NCBI GenBank assembly: GCA_005223375.1
Contig: RXOD01003904.1
Coordinates: 1 to 38,287, forward strand
Direction: 5' to 3'
DNA length: 38,287 nt
Source: Amoebophrya sp. AT5.2
Lineage: Eukaryota > Sar > Dinophyceae > Syndiniales > Amoebophryaceae
Positions 22,101 through 29,993 of this stretch are shown here, one piece after another. Position numbers and translations under genes: made by a program. Below the pieces are notes generated by a model, which saw only the letters and a program-made list of their open reading frames with translations, did no database searches and was not told where the DNA came from. Each line of letters starts with the position of its first letter. Within the stretch, counting starts at the first letter, position 1.

Positions 22101-22643
22101 CACGTGCCGCGCCCACTGCACCTCGGGGTGGTCGTAAACGACCTTGTAGTCCACCTGCGGGATGTAGTCCGCCATCCACTTTTCCCACCTTTTGTACCAG
22201 GTGGCCCAGGGCATCTTGTCCGCGGGCCCGAGGCTGCACATCTGGCGCACAGGAGCCTCGCTGCACTACATGTTCAGACTCTCGGCCCACGTCAGATCCT
22301 TTGTCTCTTCTTGTTCTTTCTCGGTCCACGCAGACGAACTACTCGGACTGGAACGACTACCAGCCGATGATTCAGATTCCACCGAGTAAGTCTTGGTCTT
22401 CTTGCTGCTTTTTCGGCTTATTCCAGCAACATCTTCTGTACCACGACCACGGCCCGGTCGAATACCACCGCCGCGCCGCCTAGTGCTACTTGTTGCCCGG
22501 GACCACGGGGGGATCGCGGGCTCAGATTCACCCGTAGTTTCACCTTGTGAAAGTTCACCTTTCGCACGTAGGAAAGTTCTGCTGCTGCGACCGCCAGCGA
22601 ATAAACAGCTCTGCGCCACCAGAAATGCCGCCAGAAAAATCAT
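19185..22643 (-). CDS. Secreted protein with C-terminal FGE/SUMF1 domain, broken by an in-frame TAG
   Basis: One frame from the ATG at 22641-22643 to the stop at 19185, interrupted only by TAG at 22266-22268. The N-terminus MIFLAAFLVAQSCLFAGG is a clear signal peptide, followed by a Ser/Arg-rich linker. After the TAG, a region of about 450 residues (22250 to about 20900) has a barrel-enzyme look: VLLWPGYPNIGADNRN, HNVKVLFAIQPWDYGT, ADGINGDTRQFWP. This may be glycosidase-like, which is inference. The C-terminal third (about 20350-19620) is an FGE-sulfatase fold: HETLVTNQMFQKFIEESG, PVRWVTPWEAQKFCRFY, RLPHMWEWMYAARG, VLGGSFYRAAKC, SFRCVADF. FGE converts Cys to formylglycine in sulfatases in the ER; the active-site Cys pair of human FGE is not kept with the same spacing (C-W-W-C here), so activity is uncertain. 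A Cys motif (CAKCEDGYVLDED) and a Gly/Arg-rich tail end the protein. A 30-nt GT-AG segment at 22253-22282 would remove the TAG in phase. Confidence 0.75.
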
Positions 22644-23909
22644 CGGTGCTAGCGTGGACGGTCGGCTTGAGTTGAGTCTCAATCTAAGACGCTGAGGCGC
22701 GCACTCCGCTGACCACGTGACTGTGAATATAGATCTAAGTATAATAAAGTAGGCCCTCGCGAACGCGACGCCATGTAAGTCCACGAAGAAGTGACATAAT
22801 CATCGATGCTGCAAGCAATAGAGATCGACGACTACTATACTTTCTTAAACAACTTAACTATATGCGCCGGACTAGGAAACGGCAAGGGCAACGGGGAGTT
22901 TATAAATATTTACTTTATGTGTTTTGATTTTGAGTTTGCCGTAAAAAATCCACCTCACCTGCTCCTGCTGCGTGCACAGAAATTTGATTTCAGCCCTGCC
23001 CCTGTCGCTGACGCTGTCCTCCACCTTTTTTTCCATAAGAAGTTCATCTTATGTTTTACGGAAAAATACTGAAGTAAGAGAGAGACAGCACAGTAGAGAG
23101 GCCAGAGGGGGGACGCCCACAGCCACACTGCCACGAGCAGACGGAAACTCATGGGGAATCGGTGGTCAAGATTTTCAAGCCTTCGATCAGCGGAAAGGAA
23201 CGACGGAAGCGAAGCTCGCTCCGTCCGAGCCAGGATTCTTTTTTTTCATGTATGATGTAGTTCCACACGACTACTTCACGAGGACAGAGACGTTCACATT
23301 CTCGTTCTCCTTCTACTTCGTTCTTCATCTAGCCTACTAGTTAATTTATGACGCACGATGACGATGACGAGAACAAGTCAAGCCCCTACCTGACCACTCT
23401 CGAGAAGATAGACACTTGCGCGCGCTTCCGTGCACTGGAAAGTCGTCGCCGTCGTGCCCTGGAAAGTCGCCCATTGCCATAGATAAACGATTCATCGAGG
23501 GGGATCGATATGCGTCGTCAGACGGGACTTCTCGGGGGGCACAGCTGCGTGCTTTCTCTTACTTCGGTGGAGGGTGAACTCGCTCTCGCATACAGATACA
23601 ACAGTAGCTAGCACTTATGTTACTGGGGGAATTCACGGGCTTCGAACCACGCTTACATTACGCTAATGGTAATGGCTTACAGTTAGGATAAAATCTACGC
23701 CATAAACGAGTTAAAGCTGCAGCACCTGCAGCTAGCACTTATATATAAAGACAACGAAACCGAAAGCGAGTGCGTACGCATAGTCGTAGTGTATGTGTGT
23801 AGTGTAGTGTAGAGCTTTTCCGGGGTGAAAACAGTCCATCGCTCCACCTAGACGTAGACCTAAAGGGGTAAACGTAAATCTAAAAAATTAATTGCGCCGC
23901 TGCTTGTAG
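22644..23909. other. Intergenic, repeat-containing stretch
   Basis: About 1.27 kb without a supported gene. It holds one copy of a dispersed 100-bp repeat (23053-23154). A short direct repeat AGCTAGCACTTAT lies near 23607 and 23731, and a duplicated CTGGAAAGTCG near 23427 and 23459. It borders the copia relic. Confidence 0.5.
23053..23154. repeat. Dispersed repeat R1, copy 1
   Basis: About 100 bases matching 26533-26634 in the same orientation with a few substitutions and small gaps. Both begin GTTTTACGGAAAAATACT and end CGGAAACTCATGG, and share GACGCCCAC and GCCACACTGCCACGAGC. No coding capacity is seen; it may be a MITE-like or retroelement fragment. Confidence 0.88.
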
Positions 23910-24172
23910 TGTACGTGCCGGGAGCGGCTCCTCATTGATGAATGATGTTGATACGGGGGGGAAATACTTTTGAAAATCAATACTCATCGTTCCGGGGGAG
24001 TTCGAAACGACGCGAATCACTTTGATCTCTCCACTCTGGTACAGGTTCTTGATGAAGTTGTAGCGTATATCTATGTATGTGCGTCTTCTTCGTGGTCTCA
24101 AAAGTATGCACAAGGTCTACGTCTATACACGACTTATTGTCCTCGTAAATGACAGTGGGAAAATTCTTACTT
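23910..24172 (-). pseudogene. Ty1/copia retrotransposon RNase H remnant, frameshifted
   Basis: Reading leftwards from 24172, one frame gives NFPTVIYEDNKSCIDVDL, like the VIYEDN-x-S motif of copia-type RNase H. A second frame, shifted near 24090, continues YIDIRYNFIKNLYQSGEIKV followed by IRVVSNSP, which is the KHIDIRYHFIR-x-L...GEIKV signature found in the C-terminal end of copia Pol. The usual AD-x-x-TK ending has decayed. No reverse transcriptase, integrase, gag or LTR is recognisable nearby, so this is an old fragment of about 80 residues and not mobile. Confidence 0.7.
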
Positions 24173-24484
24173 TACATCCGGAATGCGTAGGGTCTTGCTA
24201 ACTTCATATCATGGCATGACGAAATGAATGAGAAAAGAAACACCCATACTCTCGCGAAACAAAGATAAGAAACGGACCGATTGCGGGCGTCAGAATAAAC
24301 ACGAGAAAGTTGGAAACTTCATCGGGTGAGCAACAGTTTGCCTATTTTCTTTGACCGTCGTTCCTATCTCGGTGTTCCGGGGGAGTTTGCCTATCTCCTT
24401 TGACCTCTACGTGCCGAAAACGAGGGCACATGATCCTCCGCTCTGCTTCACCTTCGCGTATTTCATCTCCAGAGAAGCCCGCGC
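24173..24484. other. Intergenic stretch
   Basis: About 310 bases between the glycoprotein stop and the copia relic. A string close to GTTCCGGGGGAGTT occurs here (24374-24388) and again inside the relic (23990-24003). No gene seen. Confidence 0.35.
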
Positions 24485-26137
24485 TTACTCGCCCGAGTCC
24501 TCGTCCTCCTCGTCCTCATCCTCGCTCGGTTTGGGGGCGTCGTCCTTCGGCTTGGCCTGCTCCCCCGACGCTCCTCCACTGCCGCCCGCAGCTTTCTTGC
24601 CACCGCAACAGCAACAGACCGCGACAACGACTGCAACCAAAAGGAGAACGGCTGCAACCAAAAGGAGAACAAGCAGTAGGCAACCACCTTTGTCGCCGTC
24701 TTTGTCGCCACCTTTGTCCGTCGTGTTGGAGTCCGTCGTGTTGGAGTCCGTCGTGTTGGAGTCCGTCGTGTTGGAGTCCGTCGTGTTGGAATCCGTCGTG
24801 TTGGAGCCCTTCGTGTTGGAGCCCGTCGTGTTGGAGCCCGTCGTGTTGGAGTCGCCAACCTCGTCGCCACTCTTCGTCTTGTCGGAGTCGATGCGGGCGC
24901 GGGGGAGCCCGAACTTGCAGTTCACATCCGCGTCGCAGTCGTCCTGGTTCGTGTGCTTCTTGCAATCTGCGATCAGCTTCTTCACGTGGGTTTGCGCGTC
25001 CTTCTTCCTGAACACACAGCAACTCTGGTAGGAGTCGGGGTCGCCTGCCTTCCCGAAATACAACTTCTTGGGGTGCGACACCCAAATTTTGTTCCCATTC
25101 GCATCCTTCCCCGCTGTGTTCTCCTCCTCCCCGGGACTGGCGAAACACGCCGATATGCCACGTGGAGTCGCCTCGTATGCTCCTGCCGTACAATTGGCGT
25201 GCTCGTCAAACACACGACCGCTCCCATAGTCGTAACACTTCGTGTCCGTGTTCTCTGGTTGCGCCCCCCATTTCTTCACGGTGGCGCACGGGACATCTTT
25301 GACACTCTCGGGTTGCAACCAAGGATCTGCCGGCGTCGTTGCTTTGGTCGAGGTCGTTGCGTCATCCGCTGCTTTGGTTTTGGGGGAATCGTCGTCGTCG
25401 CCCCGACCTTCCTCGAGGAACGCCGCCTTTTCAAGAAACGAGTCCTGGTCCTCCTTCTTGGAGGGCTTCTTCGTCTTCTGCGTCTTCGAAGACTTCTCTC
25501 CCCCTTTGTTCAATGCCTCGCACTTGCTCTTTTCATTGTCCCAGGTGCACCTCGCTTCTGCCCCCTGTTGGAACATGCAGACGGCCTTCTTCTTCATGCT
25601 TCCGCACGCCTTCTCCTCGCACTCCTTCGGCGACGGCGCGTCGGGCTCCAGCTCGCGGAGCGCATCCTGGAGCTTTTCAGCGTCTCCTGGAGGGTTTAGT
25701 GCCAACCACGACCGCGCGTACGGGAAGCAACGGGAGGACTTTTTTTGGTCGTGCACATCTTCGTCGATGCCTTCGCCATGCTTGTCGTTGCTTTTGTTGT
25801 CATCGCCCTTCTCCTTATCCTGGAGGCCGAGGCGGGACAGTGCTAGGAAGCCGGAGTCGCCCCCGGAACTTCCGGCCCGCAGCAAAGAGCTTTTTTCGGG
25901 GTCCGCGGAAAAGGAGCTGCGGAGTCGCGAGACCTGCTGGTGGAGCAAGGCCTCGCGCACCGTCTCCTGACCCCCGTGCTTCTGGCCGAGAGCGAGGACG
26001 ACGCGCGGCCCTTCAGAAACCTGAGACGGGTCTCCCGCGACAAGACATAAGGGCAAACAGGAACTGAGAACCTGGGCAGGCCCTCGCCCTCGTCGCGGAG
26101 GTCCCCTTCTGGCACTTGATGTACAAGAAGACGACAT
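24485..26137 (-). CDS. Type I membrane glycoprotein with Cys-rich ectodomain and tandem sequon stalk
   Basis: 550 residues from the only ATG of the frame (26135-26137); the frame is open upstream to 26311 but without ATG. The N-terminus has a basic stretch and then the hydrophobic core AQVLSSCLPLCLVAG, a signal peptide. The ectodomain has paired Cys clusters (CEEKACGSMKKKAVC, CTWDNEKSKC, CYDYGSG, SYQSCCVF, CKKHTNQDDCDADVNC) split by charged low-complexity linkers. Next comes a stalk of nine 5-residue units (DSNTT/GSNTT), eight of them N-glycosylation sequons. One membrane helix (CLLLVLLLVAAVLLLVAVVV) is followed by CCCC and a cytoplasmic tail ending in an acidic run, where the Cys could be palmitoylated. 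The layout fits a heavily glycosylated cell-surface protein with the ectodomain held away from the membrane. No known family is recognised. It neighbours two other secretory-pathway genes. Confidence 0.82.
   Translation of the reverse strand: MSSSCTSSARRGPPRRGRGPAQVLSSCLPLCLVAGDPSQVSEGPRVVLALGQKHGGQETVREALLHQQVSRLRSSFSADPEKSSLLRAGSSGGDSGFLALSRLGLQDKEKGDDNKSNDKHGEGIDEDVHDQKKSSRCFPYARSWLALNPPGDAEKLQDALRELEPDAPSPKECEEKACGSMKKKAVCMFQQGAEARCTWDNEKSKCEALNKGGEKSSKTQKTKKPSKKEDQDSFLEKAAFLEEGRGDDDDSPKTKAADDATTSTKATTPADPWLQPESVKDVPCATVKKWGAQPENTDTKCYDYGSGRVFDEHANCTAGAYEATPRGISACFASPGEEENTAGKDANGNKIWVSHPKKLYFGKAGDPDSYQSCCVFRKKDAQTHVKKLIADCKKHTNQDDCDADVNCKFGLPRARIDSDKTKSGDEVGDSNTTGSNTTGSNTKGSNTTDSNTTDSNTTDSNTTDSNTTDSNTTDKGGDKDGDKGGCLLLVLLLVAAVLLLVAVVVAVCCCCGGKKAAGGSGGASGEQAKPKDDAPKPSEDEDEEDEDSGE
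24718..24852. repeat. 15-bp tandem repeat encoding the glycosylation stalk
   Basis: Nine units of GTCGTGTTGGAGTCC with few changes, read on the minus strand as Asp/Gly-Ser-Asn-Thr-Thr. The 15-bp period keeps frame, so length change by slippage would alter stalk length without breaking the protein. Confidence 0.95.
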
Positions 26138-26532
26138 CTTCCGATGAAGTAGGTGGTGGAAAACTGGTGATGTACTTGCTTGATCTTCTTCGATTCTCAA
26201 TCTGGGGACTTCGGCTGGGTATTCGAATATCAGTTCATCCGTCGCGTTGGTGCAGCTTGGATGCGCGCTGTCTCGATCGATGCGTAAGATGATAGATTGA
26301 ACAAATTGCAATTGAAAGAATGTTGTACTTGTAGGCTGTACGTTGCCTCCTCATAGTGCCACGGGTTAGCTCGGTTGCACTTCACGTCGTGGAAAGAAAA
26401 AAGCAGTCACGGAGATCCGCATTTCCCTCCAGGTTGAGCCCAATCCCGAATGGCTACGGAAAAAACTAAGTAGTACGATACGATACGATACGATAGTTTT
26501 TTCTGTCCGCATGGTCAGAATGTGTTACGTAT

Positions 26533-26634
26533 ACGTTTTACGGAAAAATACTCAAGTACGAGAGAGACAGTAGAGAAACGAGGGGGAGCGAGGACGCCCA
26601 CTGCCACACTGCCACGAGCGGACGGAAACTCATG
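26533..26634. repeat. Dispersed repeat R1, copy 2
   Basis: Second copy of the 100-bp repeat at 23053-23154, same orientation. The two copies lie on either side of the membrane glycoprotein gene and the copia relic. Confidence 0.88.
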
Positions 26635-26903
26635 GTCAGTCTCAGTCATCGAGCTCGACGCCTAAAAATCGAGAAATTTTGACTCGGAAAGTCAGGACAT
26701 CGAACGTTTTTCTTTCCTCATGCTTGCAATTTGCATGATCGTGTTGTAAGTGTAGAGCATGCGCTCGGCCCGTTTCCAATCATGGTAGTACTTACTTATG
26801 TCGAACCAATCAAATGCCATGCGTGACGTTCCTTAGTCGGTCGCCGATGCTCTACTGTGCGCAGCCGCTCAGTGTCAGTCTCAGTCATCGAGCTCGACGC
26901 CTA
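26635..26903. repeat. Repeat R2, two 30-bp direct copies
   Basis: The sequence beginning GTCAGTCTCAGTCATCGAGC and ending TCGACGCCTA is identical at 26635-26664 and 26874-26903. Confidence 0.93.
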
Positions 26904-27325
26904 GGCGTAGGCAAGAAAAAATACTTATTAAAACGGTTGGTTGGTTGGTTGGTTTTCAGAACGCAATTTTAGGGTGGATTCAAACTTTGTGCTAGGGGTT
27001 GGGCCCACCTCTTGCCCACCTCCTCCGCCACCCCTAACTCGCTTAAGATCTCCCGTATGCGTTTTGCCAGGATTTGCAGATAGCCAATAGATAAATACTT
27101 ATTAAAACGAAATCAAATTATGTAGTGCGCGACGCACGTTCCCGATTGCATCAGGGACAGAGTCAGTCTCTGACGCTCTACTGTGCGAAGGCTCAATGTC
27201 AGTCGTCGATGTCTGCTGGGTAAAACAAAATATAAACAGACTAAAGGTAACGCGTTCCGCTCCCGATTGCGCCAAAGACTGGGTCAGGCTCGGATGCTCT
27301 ACTATGCGCAGGCTTCATGTCAGTC
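26820..27325. repeat. Repeat R3, three diverged copies
   Basis: Copies of about 60-75 bases lie near 26820-26880, 27134-27205 and 27254-27325. Each contains GCTCTACTRTGCG followed by a TCARTGTCAGTC-like end; the last two also share CCCGATTGC. Similarity is clear but imperfect, pointing to an old tandem or dispersed family. Confidence 0.8.
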
Positions 27326-27687
27326 GATACTTACATACTGCATGCGTGGCTGTTTCGTGTTTAGACTTTTTTTGTGTGTTTCCTTCTGAAGTCTGAGCTC
27401 GACTCTTCGGAGATACCGACTACCACCGCTTTTCAACGATTTCCGGCGACCTCTGAAGCAATTGATTTTCATCGTCGAAGCGCTTCCAAAAATAAATTGC
27501 AAAATAGTTATACATTAGGAAATCACACACTTGGTTGCCGCCGTAGCGGCCCCGTACGAGAATGCGGGGGCTATACATTCATAGTCCTTGGTCTGCAAAA
27601 GCGCTACAAAAGAAGCACCAAGAAAATGGGCACGCACTGCACCACGCGAATCGCAGCCTCTCGCGGAAGATTGATTGCCGAGGAGCA

Positions 27688-29013
27688 TCAGCAGCACGAC
27701 GAAAAGACAGCTTGCAGGGATCCCGGCGCCTTGTAGTCCCCACACTGTTCCCCGACAAATTTTGCGTCGCCGTCATAGCCACTCGGCTTTTTGCAGCAGC
27801 GGTAGTGGTAATACGTGTCACCGTTGTCTTTTGTGTAGGTCGCGCCAAGCAGGACAGCCTCGCCTTGTTTGCACGAGCAGGGCTCCGACGTGGAACCCGC
27901 CCAACAGTCGTTGCCGCCTTCGACACTGGGGGAAAGGCACCAGTCCTCCGAGCACTGATCTTCGTCCAAATCCTTCAACGCGTGAGGATCGTCCTCTGTG
28001 CAATGAATTGATTCAGTGCCCTTTTTATCTCTACGCTTGAAAAAGAAAGCAGAGAAAGACTACAGGATGAAAAAATTGTAAACATAATAGTCATGATGTC
28101 GTGGTGCACTTCTGAAAAAGTTTAACGCGGACCAAAAGGAACAGACAAGGAAGAAAGAACTTTTCGTCAAGCTCCCGTCCTCCTTCGATAGCGAGTCATC
28201 CTCGAACATAAAATCCTCCTTGTTCTTCCCCTTGTAGTCCCCACAGTGTTCCCCAACGAACTTTGCGTCACCTTTATAGCCAGCCGGTTTTTTGCAGCAG
28301 CGGTAGTGGTACGCCGTGGCGTTGTCGAGGCTAGCAAGGGTCATGGTCCCGCCCAGCAAGACAGCCTTGCCTTCTTTGCACGAACAGCCGGACATGGAAA
28401 CACCCGCCCAACAGGCCGTCCCGCCAACGCCATCGGAGGCAGTGCACCAATCTTCCGAGCAGTGATCCTCCAAACCCTTCAAAACGTCAGGATCGTCACC
28501 TGTGCAATAAATTCAATTGCATTGATGACGATCTACCCTACTCGGGGCGTCAAGATGCCTCCTCTATTTTTAGAAGAGGCGTGTTCGTTTGCGTGGTTTC
28601 TCTGTTGCATTAGAAAAATTAAGTTCAACATACTCATGCTTGAAAGTGAAGGACCGAAAGAGGAGCAAACTACTGATAAACAAAATATGTCGCGCACTTC
28701 TGAAAGGGAGCGACGTGGACCAAAAGCAAGTTACAAGAAAACAAGAAGAACTTTTCGTGTAATGGTAGCCGCTCCCTTTCCGCCCGTCCTCGATGATACT
28801 TTTTCCGTCTGCCAACGTTTTGGGAAGAAAACGCACATCGCCAGTCGCGGTCATCGCCACGTGGCTTTTCTTCGCGTTCGAGCTGTGCATCTGGAGCACG
28901 GCCCTGCCCGTGGACTTTTTCCTGCCACCCGAAAGCCGGGCGTAGACGCCAACGGCTCCCAGCATGACGCCCAGACAACCCGACCGCACGAGCTCCCTGA
29001 AGATAGCGACCAT
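27688..29013 (-). CDS. Secreted cysteine-rich protein with two tandem-duplicated domains, three exons
   Basis: Exons 29013-28752, 28499-28161 and 27995-27688 join in phase (1/1) to 303 codons including the stop. Exon 1 begins with a signal peptide (MVAIFRELVRSGCLGVMLGA). Exons 2 and 3 each encode one copy of a domain of about 80 residues: CSEDWC, GG-x-x-CWAG, CSCK-x-G-x-AVLLG, YHYRCCKKP-x-GY-x-GDAK, FVGE-x-CGDYK, with eight conserved Cys probably forming disulphides. The copies share most motif residues but differ in the loops. Both introns (252 and 165 nt) begin ACGAAAA|GTTCTT and end ATTGCACAG, so intron and exon were duplicated together; the 1-1 phase of exon 2 allows such repetition. No known family is recognised. 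A secreted, disulphide-rich, duplicating protein may have an outside-facing role, but this is inference. Confidence 0.82.
28557..28580. repeat. Small hairpin inside intron 1 of the Cys-rich gene
   Basis: GCCTCCTCTA and TAGAAGAGGC pair, with one mismatch, around a TTTT loop. It is absent from the homologous intron 2 and may be the scar of an insertion that made intron 1 longer. Confidence 0.6.
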
Positions 29014-29327
29014 TTGCCTGTGGCTGTGGTAGGCAGCTAGGTTTCGGAACCGAAATTGATTAGCCGTAGATGTTGTATGTAAGTAACAACAAGTAGCAAC
29101 GGCTGACGGAGCACTGCTTGAGCTTGCGCCAAGATGGCTTTATGGACCTCCTTTATGCCGCAGACTGTTTGTTTCACACGGAAAACCCGTTTTGGCGGCC
29201 CAAAAAAAAAATTATATCTCGCGCGGATGGTGAATGTGTATGTGATGGATTTGGTTTTGGATCTTTCGATCAACACGACTAGCAGGGTAGTGACTCACTT
29301 TTGTTTGGCTTTCACTTCCCAGATTCG
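29014..29327. other. Upstream region of the Cys-rich gene
   Basis: About 310 bases immediately before the Cys-rich gene ATG. No exon recognised. It presumably contains the promoter. Confidence 0.35.
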
Positions 29328-29661
29328 GCTTCTTGCTTCCGACGGAGAGACTTCTTCTCATCCCAAGCAGATGACAAAGAAAGGAACTACGGAAACACAC
29401 GGGGAGAGAGAGCATCGAACAGAGGATCCTCACGAAGATCGCCCACGAGGATCGACCGCACCTCCACGTCTCCCACGCGTTCGCTACCCCGCCGCACCCG
29501 GGGCCCCAGTACTACGTTCCCTTCCTCCAGAAGCTATCAGCCCCTGCATCGATTGTCGGTCATCCCCATCCCTGGACAGTCCACGCCCTTGCCCAAACAT
29601 CCCCGTGCGTCCGCGCACGGGGCCAGCAGACTGGCGGAGCCCGCATCCGCGCCTTCACCTT
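29328..29661 (+). CDS. Possible plus-strand Ser/Arg/Pro-rich exon (tentative)
   Basis: From CTTCCCAG at 29320-29327 to CTTC|GTGAGG at 29661 one plus-strand frame stays open with GC-rich third positions and encodes a Ser/Arg/Pro-rich stretch (RSPTRIDRTSTSPTRSLPRR). A good acceptor follows at 29691-29706 (TTTTTCTTCAG). No start codon or upstream exon could be joined in phase, and the product is low-complexity. An overlapping plus frame (29134-29769) has an ATG but poorer codon bias. It would be the only plus-strand gene in the window. Confidence 0.25.
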
Positions 29662-29755
29662 CGTGAGGTCTTTCCTGTCCTCTGTCATCGGATCTTTTTC
29701 TTCAGCGCTTTGAACAACGGTTCCTCGAAGATCGCCCACGAAGCTCGACCCCACT
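29430..29755. repeat. Direct repeat of about 28 bp
   Basis: CGAAGATCGCCCACGA followed by a related GACC end occurs near 29435-29462 and 29727-29752, with a few mismatches. It falls in the tentative plus-strand region. Confidence 0.7.
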
Positions 29756-29993
29756 CAGACTGTTCATAGGTCTCAGTGGCATTCATCGAACACGGGAAGC
29801 AGCGAAATGACCGATACGAACTAGAAATCAAAAGGGGCGCGGAACTGCGGCGTGGATCTTCCGGTCAAAGAATGTAAAACAGACATACTTATCATGACAG
29901 TAGAAGACTTCTACCGGGGGATCAATTCAACAGAGCATAGGTAGAGCGCAATTCGTTTTCTTGAGAGCTATAGCTGCTCATAGCACGTTCTCG
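29662..29993. other. Intergenic stretch, no gene recognised
   Basis: About 330 bases before the stop of the next minus-strand gene. Only the second copy of the 28-bp repeat is notable. Confidence 0.35.

Larger units (their letters stand above)
26138..27687. other. Intergenic, repeat-rich stretch
   Basis: About 1.55 kb with no supported gene. It holds a CGATA-type pentanucleotide run (26476-26497), R1 copy 2, the paired R2 repeat, three R3 copies, a GGTT run (26936-26955) and a shared AATACTTATTAAAACG string at 26921 and 27096. These look like decayed small elements. Confidence 0.6.

Noticed and set aside
22266..22268. TAG as evidence for a reassigned stop codon
   Set aside because: The other genes here show no in-frame TAG read as sense. 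A single case is better explained by a small intron, mutation or error.
20328..22370. 680-codon plus-strand open frame
   Set aside because: It is the mirror of the GC-rich FGE-type gene. Its product is an Arg/His/Pro-rich string without domains, whereas the minus strand shows clear FGE motifs.
23610..23690. GGTTCGAAGCC on the minus strand, like a tRNA T-arm
   Set aside because: The flanking bases do not form the T-stem and no acceptor, D or anticodon stems can be drawn.
24718..24852. Regular 15-bp repeats as a CRISPR-like array
   Set aside because: There are no spacers; the units are contiguous codons in an open frame of a eukaryotic gene.
24351..25031. Plus-strand frame with repeated SVVLE units
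   Set aside because: It only reads the antisense of the 15-bp glycosylation-stalk repeat.
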